Notes: generated from the sequence alone by a model not told the origin. A DNA stretch of 64,000 nucleotides from Acidobacteriota bacterium (GCA_028875575.1 JAPPDF010000097.1:1-64000), one strand, 5' to 3'. Shown: positions 34,458 through 43,828, counted from the stretch's first letter. Numbers and translations are program-made.

Positions 34458-35450
34458 TCAGTCCAGGTAATAGCCGGCGCCGATGAGCACCGGCACTCCG
34501 AAGGAGGTGACCCTCTTGACCAAGGTCACCTTGCGCTGCCACCGGTTGGTGGCCGGATTGTGGTTGGAGTAGTAGAGGAAGGTCTCGCCGAAGGCATCGG
34601 CGGCCGCCAGAACGTTACGGCCCATAAAGCTGTCGATGTAAATGGAGGACAACTCGGACCCGATGATGGGATTTGCCGGGGAGCCGCTGAAGAAGGTATA
34701 GCCGTAGGTGTCCAGGCCGAACAGGTATATGGAGCCGCTACGCCAACGGGGATCGTTGGCCAGGCTGACCGAGGCGAAATACCCCTTCGTATCCAGCTCC
34801 ATGGCGGCGCAGCGGACAAACTCCTGCAGCCGCGCCTCGGAAGGGTCGGCGTCGAGCATGGCGGCGTTGACCTCCTCGCTCCGGCAGGTGCCGGGCAGGT
34901 CGCGCCGGTAGATCCCCGCCCCGATCGCGGCCGGGATGCCCTCCCAGTCGATCTTCTTGAAATAGGAAGCCTTCGGCTCAGTCTCCCCCGTTACCGGGTT
35001 GGTAAAGGCGTAGTAGATCCACCCCCCGCCGAAGTTCGACCCGATACGATGGAATTCCGACATGAGGTCGTTGCCGAAGTCGTCCATCAGAAACCCCCAC
35101 GGCCTCCCTTCCATGGACGGGTCGGGCGGCTGAACGAACGCGCGGGACGCCCCCGGCACCGGTGTGAGTTCGGCGACGAAGACATAGGTGGAGCCGCTCT
35201 TCCAACGCTCGTCCTCATGGAAGGCGCGCTGTGCCTCTTCAAAGCCCATCTCCTGGACATACTCGTAGGCGCACTGAATGAAGACCTCGGCATCCTTCGG
35301 TGTCCGGACAGCCCTGGCTGCGACGGACTGATCCGCGCAAGTCAGAGGCCCCGGATAGCTGATGAGAGTCTGGGCGGCCCCTGTGAGGGGAATCAATAAC
35401 AGTGTGAGGAGCCGAAGCGATCTTATTCGACCGAGCATGGTACGTTTCAT
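34458..35450 (-). CDS. Exported protein with two Cache-like domains
   Basis: A 330-residue exported protein with a signal peptide (about 1-26). Two similar halves follow, each containing a conserved 'V...LT/L.ndpRW.sGsiYlF' strand pair and a tail of the type 'NP.T....K.sy.K..d..G.p..IGAGiY'. This is the pattern of small-molecule-binding Cache domains (the sCache_2-type phrase with a C-terminal GxGxY). There is no membrane helix after the domains and no kinase, cyclase or chemotaxis module. It may therefore be a free periplasmic binding protein. The ATG at 35450 is preceded by AAGGAGG. It is a single gene. Confidence 0.72.
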   Translation of the reverse strand: MKRTMLGRIRSLRLLTLLLIPLTGAAQTLISYPGPLTCADQSVAARAVRTPKDAEVFIQCAYEYVQEMGFEEAQRAFHEDERWKSGSTYVFVAELTPVPGASRAFVQPPDPSMEGRPWGFLMDDFGNDLMSEFHRIGSNFGGGWIYYAFTNPVTGETEPKASYFKKIDWEGIPAAIGAGIYRRDLPGTCRSEEVNAAMLDADPSEARLQEFVRCAAMELDTKGYFASVSLANDPRWRSGSIYLFGLDTYGYTFFSGSPANPIIGSELSSIYIDSFMGRNVLAAADAFGETFLYYSNHNPATNRWQRKVTLVKRVTSFGVPVLIGAGYYLD

Positions 35451-35552
35451 CACGAACGTCCTCCTTATAATCAAGTACTTGGCAGTGAGTTAAAGCGATA
35501 GCAAGAAAGATCTGGTCGGGTTGAAGTCAGAGGTCGATGCTTGGGGGCGGCA

Positions 35553-35975
35553 CTATCTGGCCTCGGGTGGAACCAGTGGCTCCAATTGGGTGATTAGAAC
35601 CGGAAGGTGGTTGCGCACCGTGTCCCAAACAAGCGGCAGATCTATGTCGAAATAGACATGAACGAGGCGATTGCGCATGCCGATGATCTCCGGCCACGGG
35701 ATTGACCGATGCGCTTTCCTGGTGTTTTCGCTTCAACGTGCGGCAGCCTCGCCAACGATCTCCACCGACTTCAGAATGGAGAGTTGAGTCCGCCGGTCCC
35801 TGAGAAATTCGGCGTACGACATGCCTTCAGCGAAAGACACGGCGTCCTGCGCGGCAACCAGCATGTCCAATAGGTATGCCGTGTCATCACGCGGCCTAGA
35901 CCACCCGCGCGGAGTCGAGAATGGCCTTTCGGCGGATATAGTTTCTACTGTTGTCGATTGCTCCCCGAGTGACAA
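35553..35975 (-). pseudogene. hepT: hepT toxin gene interrupted by an in-frame TGA
   Basis: The minus strand encodes a HepT (DUF86) toxin: RDDTAYLLDMLVAAQDAV, then LRDRRTQLSILKSVEIVGEAAAR. A TGA stop at 35735-35733 follows. The same frame then continues with SENTRKAHRSIPWPEIIGMR and NRLVHVYFDIDLPLVWDTVR (catalytic RNxxVHxY-type motif RNRLVHVY) to a TAG at 35553. No frame change is needed, so a single codon (normally Leu) has become a stop. No ATG or GTG lies near the expected N-terminus either; only a far TTG at 35975. It is most simply a dead toxin beside its antitoxin. Confidence 0.8.
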
Positions 35976-36213
35976 GATCGACTTGCCGGCCGAACAACTC
36001 GCTCAGCTCCCGTTCCATTCGGATGATACCAAGGAGCCCGGGAGTACGCTCGGATTCGAATCGGACTAACACGTCAACGTCGCTGTCGGGGCCGAAGTCG
36101 TCGCATAGCACGGAGCCGAATAGCGACGACTCCTTCACTCCCCAGCGTTTGCAGAAGGCACTGATTGTGTCTGGAGGAATATCGATATGTGGGCTACTCT
36201 GCCATGTTCGCAT
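35896..36213 (-). CDS. mntA: MntA-type nucleotidyltransferase antitoxin
   Basis: A 105-residue minimal nucleotidyltransferase with the GSx10DxD motif (GSVLCDDFGPDSDVDVLV) and a following LFGRQVDLVTRGAI. The family adenylylates the HepT toxin on its tyrosine and so silences it. I chose the ATG at 36213; earlier in-frame starts exist. The 3' end overlaps the region encoding HepT's N-terminus. Because the toxin gene is broken, this gene may be a remnant kept as a solitary antitoxin. Confidence 0.85.
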   Translation of the reverse strand: MRTWQSSPHIDIPPDTISAFCKRWGVKESSLFGSVLCDDFGPDSDVDVLVRFESERTPGLLGIIRMERELSELFGRQVDLVTRGAIDNSRNYIRRKAILDSARVV

Positions 36214-36327
36214 CCATGTCGAATGCGCCAGACTGCAACTCCTAGCTCCCCTGTCGTCGGTCATGGCCTTGAGGCCGAGTAAAGTATTTCCAACAATTCA
36301 ACAACCTCCCCAAACTTTCTCTCCAGG

Positions 36328-37803
36328 CTAAGCCAGGATCTCGTGGAGGATTCGTCCGTGGACGTCGGTGAGGCGGAAGTCGCGGCCCGAGTAGCGGTAG
36401 GTGAGCCGTTCGTGGTCCAGGCCCATCAGGTGCAGGATGGTGGCGTGCAGGTCGTGGACATGCACCCGGTCGTGGACGGCCCGCATGCCGAAATCGTCGG
36501 TGGCGCCGTAGGTCATCCCTGCCTTGACGCCTCCTCCGGCCATCCACACGGTGAAGCCGTAGTGGTTGTGGTCCCGCCCCGGCCTCTTGGTGCTGGGATC
36601 GGCGGTGGGGGTGCGGCCGAACTCGCCGGCCCAGAGCACCAGGGTCTCCTCCAGCAGACCCCGGGCCTTCAGGTCCTTGAGCAGGGCCGCGATGGCCTGG
36701 TCGCAGTCCTTGGCCTTGGGTCGATGCCACAGGATGTCGCCATGGTCGTCCCAGGCGATGTCGGGGGCAAAGGCCAGTTGCACCACCCGGACCCCCCGTT
36801 CCGAGAGCCGGCGGGCCAGCAGGCATCCCTCGGCGAAGCCTCCGAAGGGGCGTCCGCCGATGGTGCTGTAGGTGGGTTCATCGGTGATCCCGTAGAGATC
36901 GCGGGTGGCTTGAGTCTCCCGGCTGAGGTCGAAGGCCTCGGGGGCGGCCGTCTGCATTCGATAGGCCAGCTCGAAGGACTGAATCCTGGCCTCCAGGGCC
37001 TGGTCCCGTTCCACCTGCTCCAGGTTCAAGCGGTTCATGCGGGCCAGCAGGTCGACCTGCCGCTGCTGCTCGGCGCGCGACAGGTAGGGGTTGCGCAGGT
37101 CGGGGACGACCTTGCTGGGGTCCAGGTTCTCGGTGTCGACAAAGGTGCCCGAGTAGATGCCCGGCAGGAAGCTGCTGTTCCAGGCGGGCTCTCCGGGGCG
37201 GTGCCGGCCCTTGTGACAGATGGAAATAAAGGCGGGCAGGTTCTGGTTTTCCGTGCCCAGGCCGTATCCCAGCCAGGCCCCAATGCTGGGCCGGTTGGGT
37301 TGAATCGCCCCGGTGGTCATCATCAAGAGTCCGGCCACGTGCTCGGGAAGGTCGGTATGCATGGAGTGGATGATGCAGAGGTCGTCGATGCTCTGGGCCA
37401 CGTGGGGAAAGAGTTCGCTGACCCAGCGGCCGGACTGGCCATGGCGTTGGAACTCGAAGGGCGACTTCATCAAGCCCTCGGTCTTGCGCAGGGTCTTGAT
37501 GTCCACGGCTGCCGGGCGTTGGCCGTGGTATTTCTCCAGCAGGGGCTTGTGGTCGAAGGTGTCCACGTGAGAGACGCCGCCGTTCATCAGCAGGTGAATC
37601 ACCCGCTTGGCCCGGGGTGCGAAGTGAGGGGCCTTGGGAAGCAGGGAGCTGCCGAGCCGCGCTTCCGAGGCCTGCAGGGTGTCGGAGCCGAGCCATCCGG
37701 CCTGGTCCATTACGGCTGCCAGTCCCAGGGAACCGATTCCCGTGCCGACCCGGCTCAGTAGTTCCCGGCGGGACAACGACTGTTGAAGGAGTGGGTGTCT
37801 CAT
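36328..37803 (-). CDS. DUF1501 protein, duplicate copy without partner
   Basis: A 491-residue DUF1501 protein with a Tat-like N-terminus (SRRELLSRVGTGIGSLGL). It has HLLMNGGVSHVDTFDHKP, WDDHGD and AGEFGRTPTADPSTKRPGRD. It is nearly identical in DNA to 38822-40288 over the whole coding region. The match stops at the N-terminus (this copy begins MRHPLLQQS, the other MDFRTP) and at the stop codon. A block near 37140-37330 carries most of the differences. No ribosome binding site is visible before the ATG at 37803 and no DUF1549/1553 partner is adjacent. It is likely a recent duplicate whose expression is uncertain. Confidence 0.9.
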   Translation of the reverse strand: MRHPLLQQSLSRRELLSRVGTGIGSLGLAAVMDQAGWLGSDTLQASEARLGSSLLPKAPHFAPRAKRVIHLLMNGGVSHVDTFDHKPLLEKYHGQRPAAVDIKTLRKTEGLMKSPFEFQRHGQSGRWVSELFPHVAQSIDDLCIIHSMHTDLPEHVAGLLMMTTGAIQPNRPSIGAWLGYGLGTENQNLPAFISICHKGRHRPGEPAWNSSFLPGIYSGTFVDTENLDPSKVVPDLRNPYLSRAEQQRQVDLLARMNRLNLEQVERDQALEARIQSFELAYRMQTAAPEAFDLSRETQATRDLYGITDEPTYSTIGGRPFGGFAEGCLLARRLSERGVRVVQLAFAPDIAWDDHGDILWHRPKAKDCDQAIAALLKDLKARGLLEETLVLWAGEFGRTPTADPSTKRPGRDHNHYGFTVWMAGGGVKAGMTYGATDDFGMRAVHDRVHVHDLHATILHLMGLDHERLTYRYSGRDFRLTDVHGRILHEILA

Positions 37804-38821
37804 CTGTGAGGGTAAGTGGGTGTTGTTGACTTGCCGGAGTAACCTTGTTCCGGCGTCTAGCCCGCATTCGCTACCGACCCTGTCACACTAAGGGTATCAA
37901 GCACTTTCGGCCATATCCAAGGCAATTCGGAATCGTCCCGCCCGGCATTTCCAGCCATTCAACAGTGTCCCCGTTTCCCTGACCTGAGACAAACGAAAAA
38001 AGAGTGGTCCACGAAGCGACACGAAGAACGACGAAGGGCCACCAAGCGTGACGGCTCTGCCGCATCGGCAGGGCTGCGGGCCGGAAAGCCGGCGCGTGCC
38101 CCCTTGAATAGCAAGAGTGATGGGAGGAGGCGCTCCCGGGTGGGCTTCGTCCCCTGACGTCATCGCGGCCAAGGAGGTCCATCGGTCTTTGTGATTAGCG
38201 GCCCCCCGCCCGGACGTGCGGATCATACGAGAGTGAAACCGGTTTGTTCCAGTTGCTGAACGTGTCGATCAATGAACCATCCACTAACCGCTGACCACTT
38301 TTCACTTTTCACCTGGTTGCGCCGCCGTCCCATACGACGAGGCAGCTCATAGGGGGCGAAACAGGGGCGTTCCAGACAAGTACCACCCCTGCCCTGCCGG
38401 GCAGATCATACGAGAGTGAAACAACGAATCTTCATAGCCTTTCGGGGAAAAGGGTCCTGTTCCGTTAGCATGGTTTTCCACCTAATTGAACATCGATGCA
38501 CAGGATGCACAGGATTAACGGGACAAGAGCTTCCAGCACGAGAGGCCAGCTCAGGCGATGATCCGGTGCGGTTTTGCGGATTCCCGGCATGAAGAGCTAG
38601 CCGTTTCCTGAAAAAAATCCTGTATATCCTGTGCATCGATGTGAATAAAAAATTTGCCCATGCTCGACTTTGAACCGGTTTCCAGCCACTAGGCGCCAGC
38701 GTTTGTTTCAGGTAAGTCGTGGTTCGTCTTCGACAAGCGTCGTCAGTTTCTTCCTCGAATGATTTGCCCGGCAGGGCGGAGGCGGGACTTGTCCGTGAAT
38801 CCCGTGATGGTTGTGCCCAGG
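37804..38821. other. Repeat-filled intergenic region between duplicated DUF1501 genes
   Basis: There is no gene in this kilobase. From left to right it holds a family B arm (about 38001-38045), an inverted copy of the family C flank (38131-38189) and a GTGTCGATCAA-type family F fragment (about 38258-38312). A full family A element (38346-38713) follows. This density of different repeats between two copies of one gene suggests a recombination hot spot. Confidence 0.75.
38346..38713 (-). repeat. Dispersed inverted-repeat element, family A, copy 2
   Basis: This is the longest copy. Its 153-bp core (38490-38642) has the ATCGATGCACAGGATGCACA-type inverted ends. The flank towards 38713 ends in GCGTTTGTTTCAGGT. 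The flank towards 38346 contains CGAGAGTGAAACAACGAATC and GGCAGATCATACGAG. Read in reverse it is identical, as far as I can compare by eye, to 56842-57071 over about 230 bases. No frame is conserved. Confidence 0.88.
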
Positions 38822-40288
38822 CTAGGCCAGGATCTCGTGGAGGATCCTTCCGTGGACGTCGGTGAGGCGGAAGTCGCGGCCGGAGTAGCGGTAGGTGAGC
38901 CGTTCGTGGTCCAGGCCCATCAGGTGCAGGATGGTGGCGTGCAGGTCGTGGACATGCACCCGGTCGTGGACGGCCCGCATGCCGAAATCGTCGGTGGCGC
39001 CGTAGGTCATCCCTGCCTTGACGCCTCCTCCGGCCATCCACACGGTGAAGCCGTAGTGGTTGTGGTCCCGCCCCGGCCTCTTGGTGCTGGGATCGGCGGT
39101 GGGGGTGCGGCCGAACTCGCCGGCCCAGAGCACCAGGGTCTCCTCCAGCAGACCCCGGGCCTTCAGGTCCTTGAGCAGGGCCGCGATGGCCTGGTCGCAG
39201 TCCTTGGCCTTGGGTCGATGCCACAGGATGTCGCCATGGTCGTCCCAGGCGATGTCGGGGGCAAAGGCCAGTTGCACCACCCGGACCCCCCGTTCCGAGA
39301 GCCGGCGGGCCAGCAGGCATCCCTCGGCGAAGCCTCCGAAGGGGCGTCCGCCGATGGTGCTGTAGGTGGGTTCATCGGTGATCCCGTAGAGATCGCGGGT
39401 GGCTTGAGTCTCCCGGCTGAGGTCGAAGGCCTCGGGGGCGGCCGTCTGCATTCGATAGGCCAGCTCGAAGGACTGAATCCTGGCCTCCAGGGCCTGGTCC
39501 CGTTCCACCTGCTCCAGGTTCAAGCGGTTCATGCGGGCCAGCAGGTCGACCTGCCGCTGCTGCTCGGCACGGGACAGGTAGGGGTTGCGCAGGTCGGGGA
39601 CGACCTTGCTGGGGTCCAGGTTCCCGGTGTCCACGAAGGTGCCCGAGTAGATGCCCGGCAGGAAGCTGCTGTTCCAGCCAGGCTCACCGGGACGGTGGCG
39701 TCCCTTGTGACACAGGGAGATGAAGGAGGGCAGGTTCTGGTTTTCCGTGCCCAAACCGTATCCCAGCCAGGCGCCCAGGCTGGGCCGGTTGGGTTGAACC
39801 GCCCCCGTGTTCATCATCAAGAGCCCGGCCACGTGCTCGGGAAGGTCGGTATGCATGGAGTGGATGATGCAGAGGTCGTCGATGCTCTGGGCCACGTGGG
39901 GAAAGAGTTCGCTGACCCAGCGGCCGGACTGGCCATGGCGTTGGAACTCGAAGGGCGACTTCATCAAGCCCTCGGTCTTGCGCAGGGTCTTGATGTCCAC
40001 GGCTGCCGGGCGTTGGCCGTGGTATTTCTCCAGCAGGGGCTTGTGGTCGAAGGTGTCCACGTGAGAGACGCCGCCGTTCATCAGCAGGTGAATCACCCGC
40101 TTGGCCCGGGGTGCGAAGTGAGGGGCCTTGGGAAGCAGGGAGCTGCCGAGCCGCGCTTCCGAGGCCTGCAGGGTGTCGGAGCCGAGCCATCCGGCCTGGT
40201 CCATTACGGCTGCCAGTCCCAGGGAACCGATTCCCGTGCCGACCCGGCTCAGCAGTTCCCGGCGGGACAACGGTGTACGAAAGTCCAT
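38822..40288 (-). CDS. DUF1501 domain protein (partner of 41453-43828)
   Basis: A 488-residue DUF1501 protein starting MDFRTPLSRRELL, with a GGAGAAG ribosome binding site before the ATG at 40288. The Tat-like signal and hallmark motifs match the duplicate at 36328-37803. It is the more likely original, because upstream lie an RNase D gene and a DUF1549/1553 gene on the same strand. Its first 40 bases overlap the end of the RNase D frame, implying coupling. The function is unknown as for the family; the superfamily fold suggests a hydrolase acting on a sulfate- or phosphate-like group. Confidence 0.93.
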   Translation of the reverse strand: MDFRTPLSRRELLSRVGTGIGSLGLAAVMDQAGWLGSDTLQASEARLGSSLLPKAPHFAPRAKRVIHLLMNGGVSHVDTFDHKPLLEKYHGQRPAAVDIKTLRKTEGLMKSPFEFQRHGQSGRWVSELFPHVAQSIDDLCIIHSMHTDLPEHVAGLLMMNTGAVQPNRPSLGAWLGYGLGTENQNLPSFISLCHKGRHRPGEPGWNSSFLPGIYSGTFVDTGNLDPSKVVPDLRNPYLSRAEQQRQVDLLARMNRLNLEQVERDQALEARIQSFELAYRMQTAAPEAFDLSRETQATRDLYGITDEPTYSTIGGRPFGGFAEGCLLARRLSERGVRVVQLAFAPDIAWDDHGDILWHRPKAKDCDQAIAALLKDLKARGLLEETLVLWAGEFGRTPTADPSTKRPGRDHNHYGFTVWMAGGGVKAGMTYGATDDFGMRAVHDRVHVHDLHATILHLMGLDHERLTYRYSGRDFRLTDVHGRILHEILA

Positions 40289-41430
40289 AGTGCTTCTCCA
40301 AGTTCCTGACGCTGCCATCGGCGAACATCCTTGCTTTTCATCTCGTCGTCGAGCCCATCCGTCCAGGTGGTGGAGAGACGCGCCAGGCTGGCGGTTGGCC
40401 AGAGCAGAAATGAAGAGAGCCTGAGGCGACTCGCTTCTCCGGCCCGCCACTCTTTCAGGAGACGCAGCCGGGTTCGATTCTCCCTGAACCCCGCCCTGCG
40501 CTTCCGCGGGCGCTGGACGGGGCCCGTCCTGATCCCTTCTTGGATGGCTTGGCGCACTCCCAGGGATAAACGGCCGTCTCCGTATCTTCCTAGGCCCTTG
40601 ACACGGGCAGGATCGGAGTAGGGGCTGGCCGCCAGCTCCACCATGGCCGCGTCGGAAAAGATTCTGAACGGCGGCCGATCACACCGCAGCGCTTCTGTCT
40701 CGCGAAAGGCGTGGAGCGATCGCAGGACCGCCAATCCCCGTCCGTCGAGGTCTCGACTGCCCTTGACCGAGAGGAATTTCCACTCGGCGTCCGGCGCCAC
40801 ATAGCGAATGCCCTCAAGCCGCTGGCATTCCTCCCTTACCCACTCCGTTCTGCCAAGCCTGTCCAACTCCTCGTACAGGAGTGTCGCAAGCCGGTCGAGG
40901 TGAAGCACATCCAGGGCCGCGTACCGAAGCAGGGCTCCCGTAAGCGGCCTGCGAGACCAGTCGGCCCGCTGCAACTTCTTGTTCTTGTCGATCTCGATGC
41001 CCAGATATTCCGTGAGGACCGCTGCCAGGCCGAGCTTTTCGGATCCCACGAAGGCGGCGGCCATACTGGTGTCGAACAGGCCGCTTACGGTGAATTTCCA
41101 ATCACGATCCAGGAGCCGCAGGTCGGAGTTGGCAGAGTGGAAAACCTTCTCGACGGCGGCGTTGGCCAGGAACTCCCCGAGAGGTGTGATGTCCTCGATC
41201 GAGAGCGGATCGATGATGTATACGGCGTCAAGGGTTGCAAGCTGTACCAGGCACACCCGTTCGGGGTAGCGGTGGAAGTTGTTGGACTCCAGATCCACCG
41301 CAACGCGTGCCTGCCGTTGCACCGATTCGACGACTTCCTCCAGCTGCGCCTGGGTCGTTATTCTCTTGCCCAGGCCCCCGCCGGTGTGCTCCAACGCCGC
41401 AACGCTTGCGGGGTTGGCTATCCCATCCAT
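40249..41430 (-). CDS. rnd: Ribonuclease D-like 3'-5' exonuclease
   Basis: A 393-residue DEDDy exonuclease. The catalytic residues are visible: D46-x-E48 in VAVDLESN, the aspartate in VFHSANSDLRLLDRD, and the YAALDVLHL motif with its Tyr and Asp. An HRDC-like domain follows (about 225-300). The C-terminal stretch (LKEWRAGEASRLRL...) is family-like up to the end, so the overlap with the DUF1501 start is real. RNase D trims tRNA precursors in the cytoplasm. Its position between an exported DUF1549/1553 protein (22 bases or more upstream) and its DUF1501 partner is unusual. Confidence 0.9.
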   Translation of the reverse strand: MDGIANPASVAALEHTGGGLGKRITTQAQLEEVVESVQRQARVAVDLESNNFHRYPERVCLVQLATLDAVYIIDPLSIEDITPLGEFLANAAVEKVFHSANSDLRLLDRDWKFTVSGLFDTSMAAAFVGSEKLGLAAVLTEYLGIEIDKNKKLQRADWSRRPLTGALLRYAALDVLHLDRLATLLYEELDRLGRTEWVREECQRLEGIRYVAPDAEWKFLSVKGSRDLDGRGLAVLRSLHAFRETEALRCDRPPFRIFSDAAMVELAASPYSDPARVKGLGRYGDGRLSLGVRQAIQEGIRTGPVQRPRKRRAGFRENRTRLRLLKEWRAGEASRLRLSSFLLWPTASLARLSTTWTDGLDDEMKSKDVRRWQRQELGEALWTFVHRCPAGNC

Positions 41431-41452
41431 ATGAGTTGGTATTCGGTCCCTC

Positions 41453-43828
41453 TCAGCGCACGTGCATCAATTCGTTTGAGCTCAGCAGCACCTGGGCGTA
41501 CTGTTCCCAGCGGGTCAGCCGCTTGGGCGGGTCCACTCCCGGGTCTTCCTGCAGGAATTCCTGCGCCAATCTCCGTTCCGTTTCCGATGGGGGCCGCGAG
41601 AACACCAGGCGGAAGGCCTCATCGATGCGCTTGCCGTTTTCCTCCACCACGGAGAGGCGCCGGGCCAGGGCTTGGGCTCGAGCCACCATGAAGGGACTGT
41701 TCATCAGAAAGAGCTGCTGCTGAGGCACGGTGGAGACGGTTCTCTGGCTGCGGGAGAGCCAGGCGCTGGGAAAGTCGAACAGGCGCAGGAACTGGTCGGA
41801 GGCCGAGCGCATGTCCCGGTGGACGGAGGCGTAGAGTGTTCGCCGACGGCTGCCGAGAATGTTCTCGACCGAAGGGCCTCCGATCTGCAGATCCTGCTCG
41901 CCGGCGGCCGCCAGCAGTCCGTCCCGCCAGGCCTCCACGTCCAGCCGCCTGGGATTCATGCGCCAGAGCCAGCGGTTTTCCCCGTCCACCTCGAAATTGC
42001 CGCGGTTGAAAGTGCTGCTCTGGCGGTAGGTGGCAGACAGCAGGATCTCCCGGTGCAGGCGCTTCATGGACCAGCCGGAGTCGATAAAGCGGCCGGCCAG
42101 CCAGTCCAGCAGCAGCGGGTGGGTGGGAGGCTCTCCCATGAATCCGAAGTTGCTGGGCGTGCGAACCAGGCCCTGACCGAAGTGGTGCTGCCAGATGCGG
42201 TTGACCATGACCCGGGCCGTCAGCGGATTGTTCTCGCTGACGATGGTCCGGGCCAGCTCCAGCCGGCCGCTGCCTTGAGTGAAGGGAGCCGGCCGGTCCC
42301 CGGCGATGACGCGCAGGAATCGGCGGGGCACCATCTTGCCCGGATGCACCGGATCTCCCCTGATGGCCACCGGGATGTCCTCCGAGCCACCCTCGGTGAC
42401 GCTGTGGACATGGGTCGGCTCAGGGGGCAGCGTCTCCTTGAAGGCTTCCAGCTTGGCAGTCAGAGCGTCGACGACCTTCTGTTGCTCCTTCATGGCGTCG
42501 ACCTCGTCGTCCTGGAAGAAGATCTTCTTGGTCTTGGCCTCTTCGACGCATTTCTTCTTGTCCTTGAGGACCGCTTCCAGGTACTCGTAGCGATCGGACA
42601 CCTTGGAGGGCACCGTCCACTTGCGGGACACGTACTCGGTGTTGAAGAAAACGCCCGCCAGGGAGTAGTAGTCCTCGGTGGGGATGGGATCGAACTTGTG
42701 GTCGTGGCAACGGGCGCAGGAGACCGTCAAGCCCAGAACGGCCCGAGACATGGTGTCGATCTTGTCATCCATGGTGTCGTAGCGGTGGCGCAGCTTGCTC
42801 TCCTTTCCACCGCCATCGGATTCGTAGATGGGACCCAGGGAAAGGAAACCCAGGGCGCTCCACCCTTCCATGCCCACACCGCTCATCAGGTCCCCGGCGA
42901 TCTGCTGCATGATGAACCGGTCATAGCCCAGGTCCCGATTCAAGGCTCCCACGACCCAATCCCGATACTTGTAGGCGTAAGGCAGTTCCTTGCGGCTATG
43001 GTTGTTGGCGCGCTGTTCTTCGGCGTAGCGGGCCAGGTCCAGCCAGTAGCGGGCCCAGCGCTCCCCGTAGTGGGGAGAGGCCAGCAGGCGGTCGACCACG
43101 GTCTCAAAAGCCTGGGGTGAAGTATCCGCCAGGAAGGCCTCGACCTCTTCCGGGGAGGGTGGCAGACCGATCAGATCCAGGGTGACCCGGCGAAGCCAGG
43201 TGCGCCGGTCGGCCGGTCCCACCGTCTTGAGTCCCTTCTCTTCCAGTCGGGCCAGCACGAAGCGGTCAAGGGAAGAACGGACCCAGTCACCGTCCTGCAC
43301 GGCGGGAAGCGCCGGTTGAGCCAGGGGCTGAAACGACCAGAACCTGCGCCCCTCCTCCAGGTCGATGGAGTCCTGGACCGGCGCGACTCCGGAAGCGTCG
43401 CTTCTGGGGTCGGGGGCGCCGACCCCCACCCACTGCTCCAGCAGCTCGATCTCCTCCGGTGGCAGGGTTCCCTCGGGCGGCATGGACAACTGGGGATCCT
43501 TGTAGTTGACGGCCTGGATCAGCAGACTTCCGGCGGGGTTGCCGGGGACAATGGCGGGACCTCGGCTTCCCCCGGTTACCCATCCCTCTCGGGTGTCCAG
43601 GCGCAATCCCCCCATGGGAGCGGGCTCGGCTGAATGGCAGGCGTAGCAGCGATCAACCAGCAGCGGGCGGATCTTGGATTCGAAGAATTCGACCTCGGCA
43701 GGCTTGAGAACCGGGGGTTGCAGGGCATCGGCACCGGCGGCCGCAGACCGGGAGGCTGTCGAGAGGAGTCCCCCCAGCAGCAAGAGGGCCAAGCCCGTGG
43801 ACTTTCGGATAGGAATGCTTGCCGACAC
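41453..43828 (-). CDS. Cytochrome-like DUF1549/DUF1553 protein
   Basis: A 791-residue exported protein when started at the GTG at 43828, which places the signal peptide (STGLALLLLGGLLSTASRS) directly after the start; a TTG at 43885 is the upstream alternative. The domains are PSCyt1 with RCYACH, DUF1549 with YGERWARYWLDLARY and VSCARCHDHKFDP, and DUF1553 with NPLTARVMVNRIWQHHFG. A lysine- and glutamate-rich helical insert (KKKCVEEAKTKK...) lies in the middle. It pairs with the DUF1501 gene at 38822, with RNase D in between. Confidence 0.9.
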   Translation of the reverse strand: MSASIPIRKSTGLALLLLGGLLSTASRSAAAGADALQPPVLKPAEVEFFESKIRPLLVDRCYACHSAEPAPMGGLRLDTREGWVTGGSRGPAIVPGNPAGSLLIQAVNYKDPQLSMPPEGTLPPEEIELLEQWVGVGAPDPRSDASGVAPVQDSIDLEEGRRFWSFQPLAQPALPAVQDGDWVRSSLDRFVLARLEEKGLKTVGPADRRTWLRRVTLDLIGLPPSPEEVEAFLADTSPQAFETVVDRLLASPHYGERWARYWLDLARYAEEQRANNHSRKELPYAYKYRDWVVGALNRDLGYDRFIMQQIAGDLMSGVGMEGWSALGFLSLGPIYESDGGGKESKLRHRYDTMDDKIDTMSRAVLGLTVSCARCHDHKFDPIPTEDYYSLAGVFFNTEYVSRKWTVPSKVSDRYEYLEAVLKDKKKCVEEAKTKKIFFQDDEVDAMKEQQKVVDALTAKLEAFKETLPPEPTHVHSVTEGGSEDIPVAIRGDPVHPGKMVPRRFLRVIAGDRPAPFTQGSGRLELARTIVSENNPLTARVMVNRIWQHHFGQGLVRTPSNFGFMGEPPTHPLLLDWLAGRFIDSGWSMKRLHREILLSATYRQSSTFNRGNFEVDGENRWLWRMNPRRLDVEAWRDGLLAAAGEQDLQIGGPSVENILGSRRRTLYASVHRDMRSASDQFLRLFDFPSAWLSRSQRTVSTVPQQQLFLMNSPFMVARAQALARRLSVVEENGKRIDEAFRLVFSRPPSETERRLAQEFLQEDPGVDPPKRLTRWEQYAQVLLSSNELMHVR

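Noticed and set aside
35733-35735. Selenocysteine at the hepT TGA
   Set aside because: Leu is expected there, no SECIS-like hairpin is evident, and HepT proteins are not selenoproteins.
38401-38713. Insertion sequence with transposase
   Set aside because: Family A elements are only about 320-370 bases and hold no conserved frame; at most a non-autonomous element.
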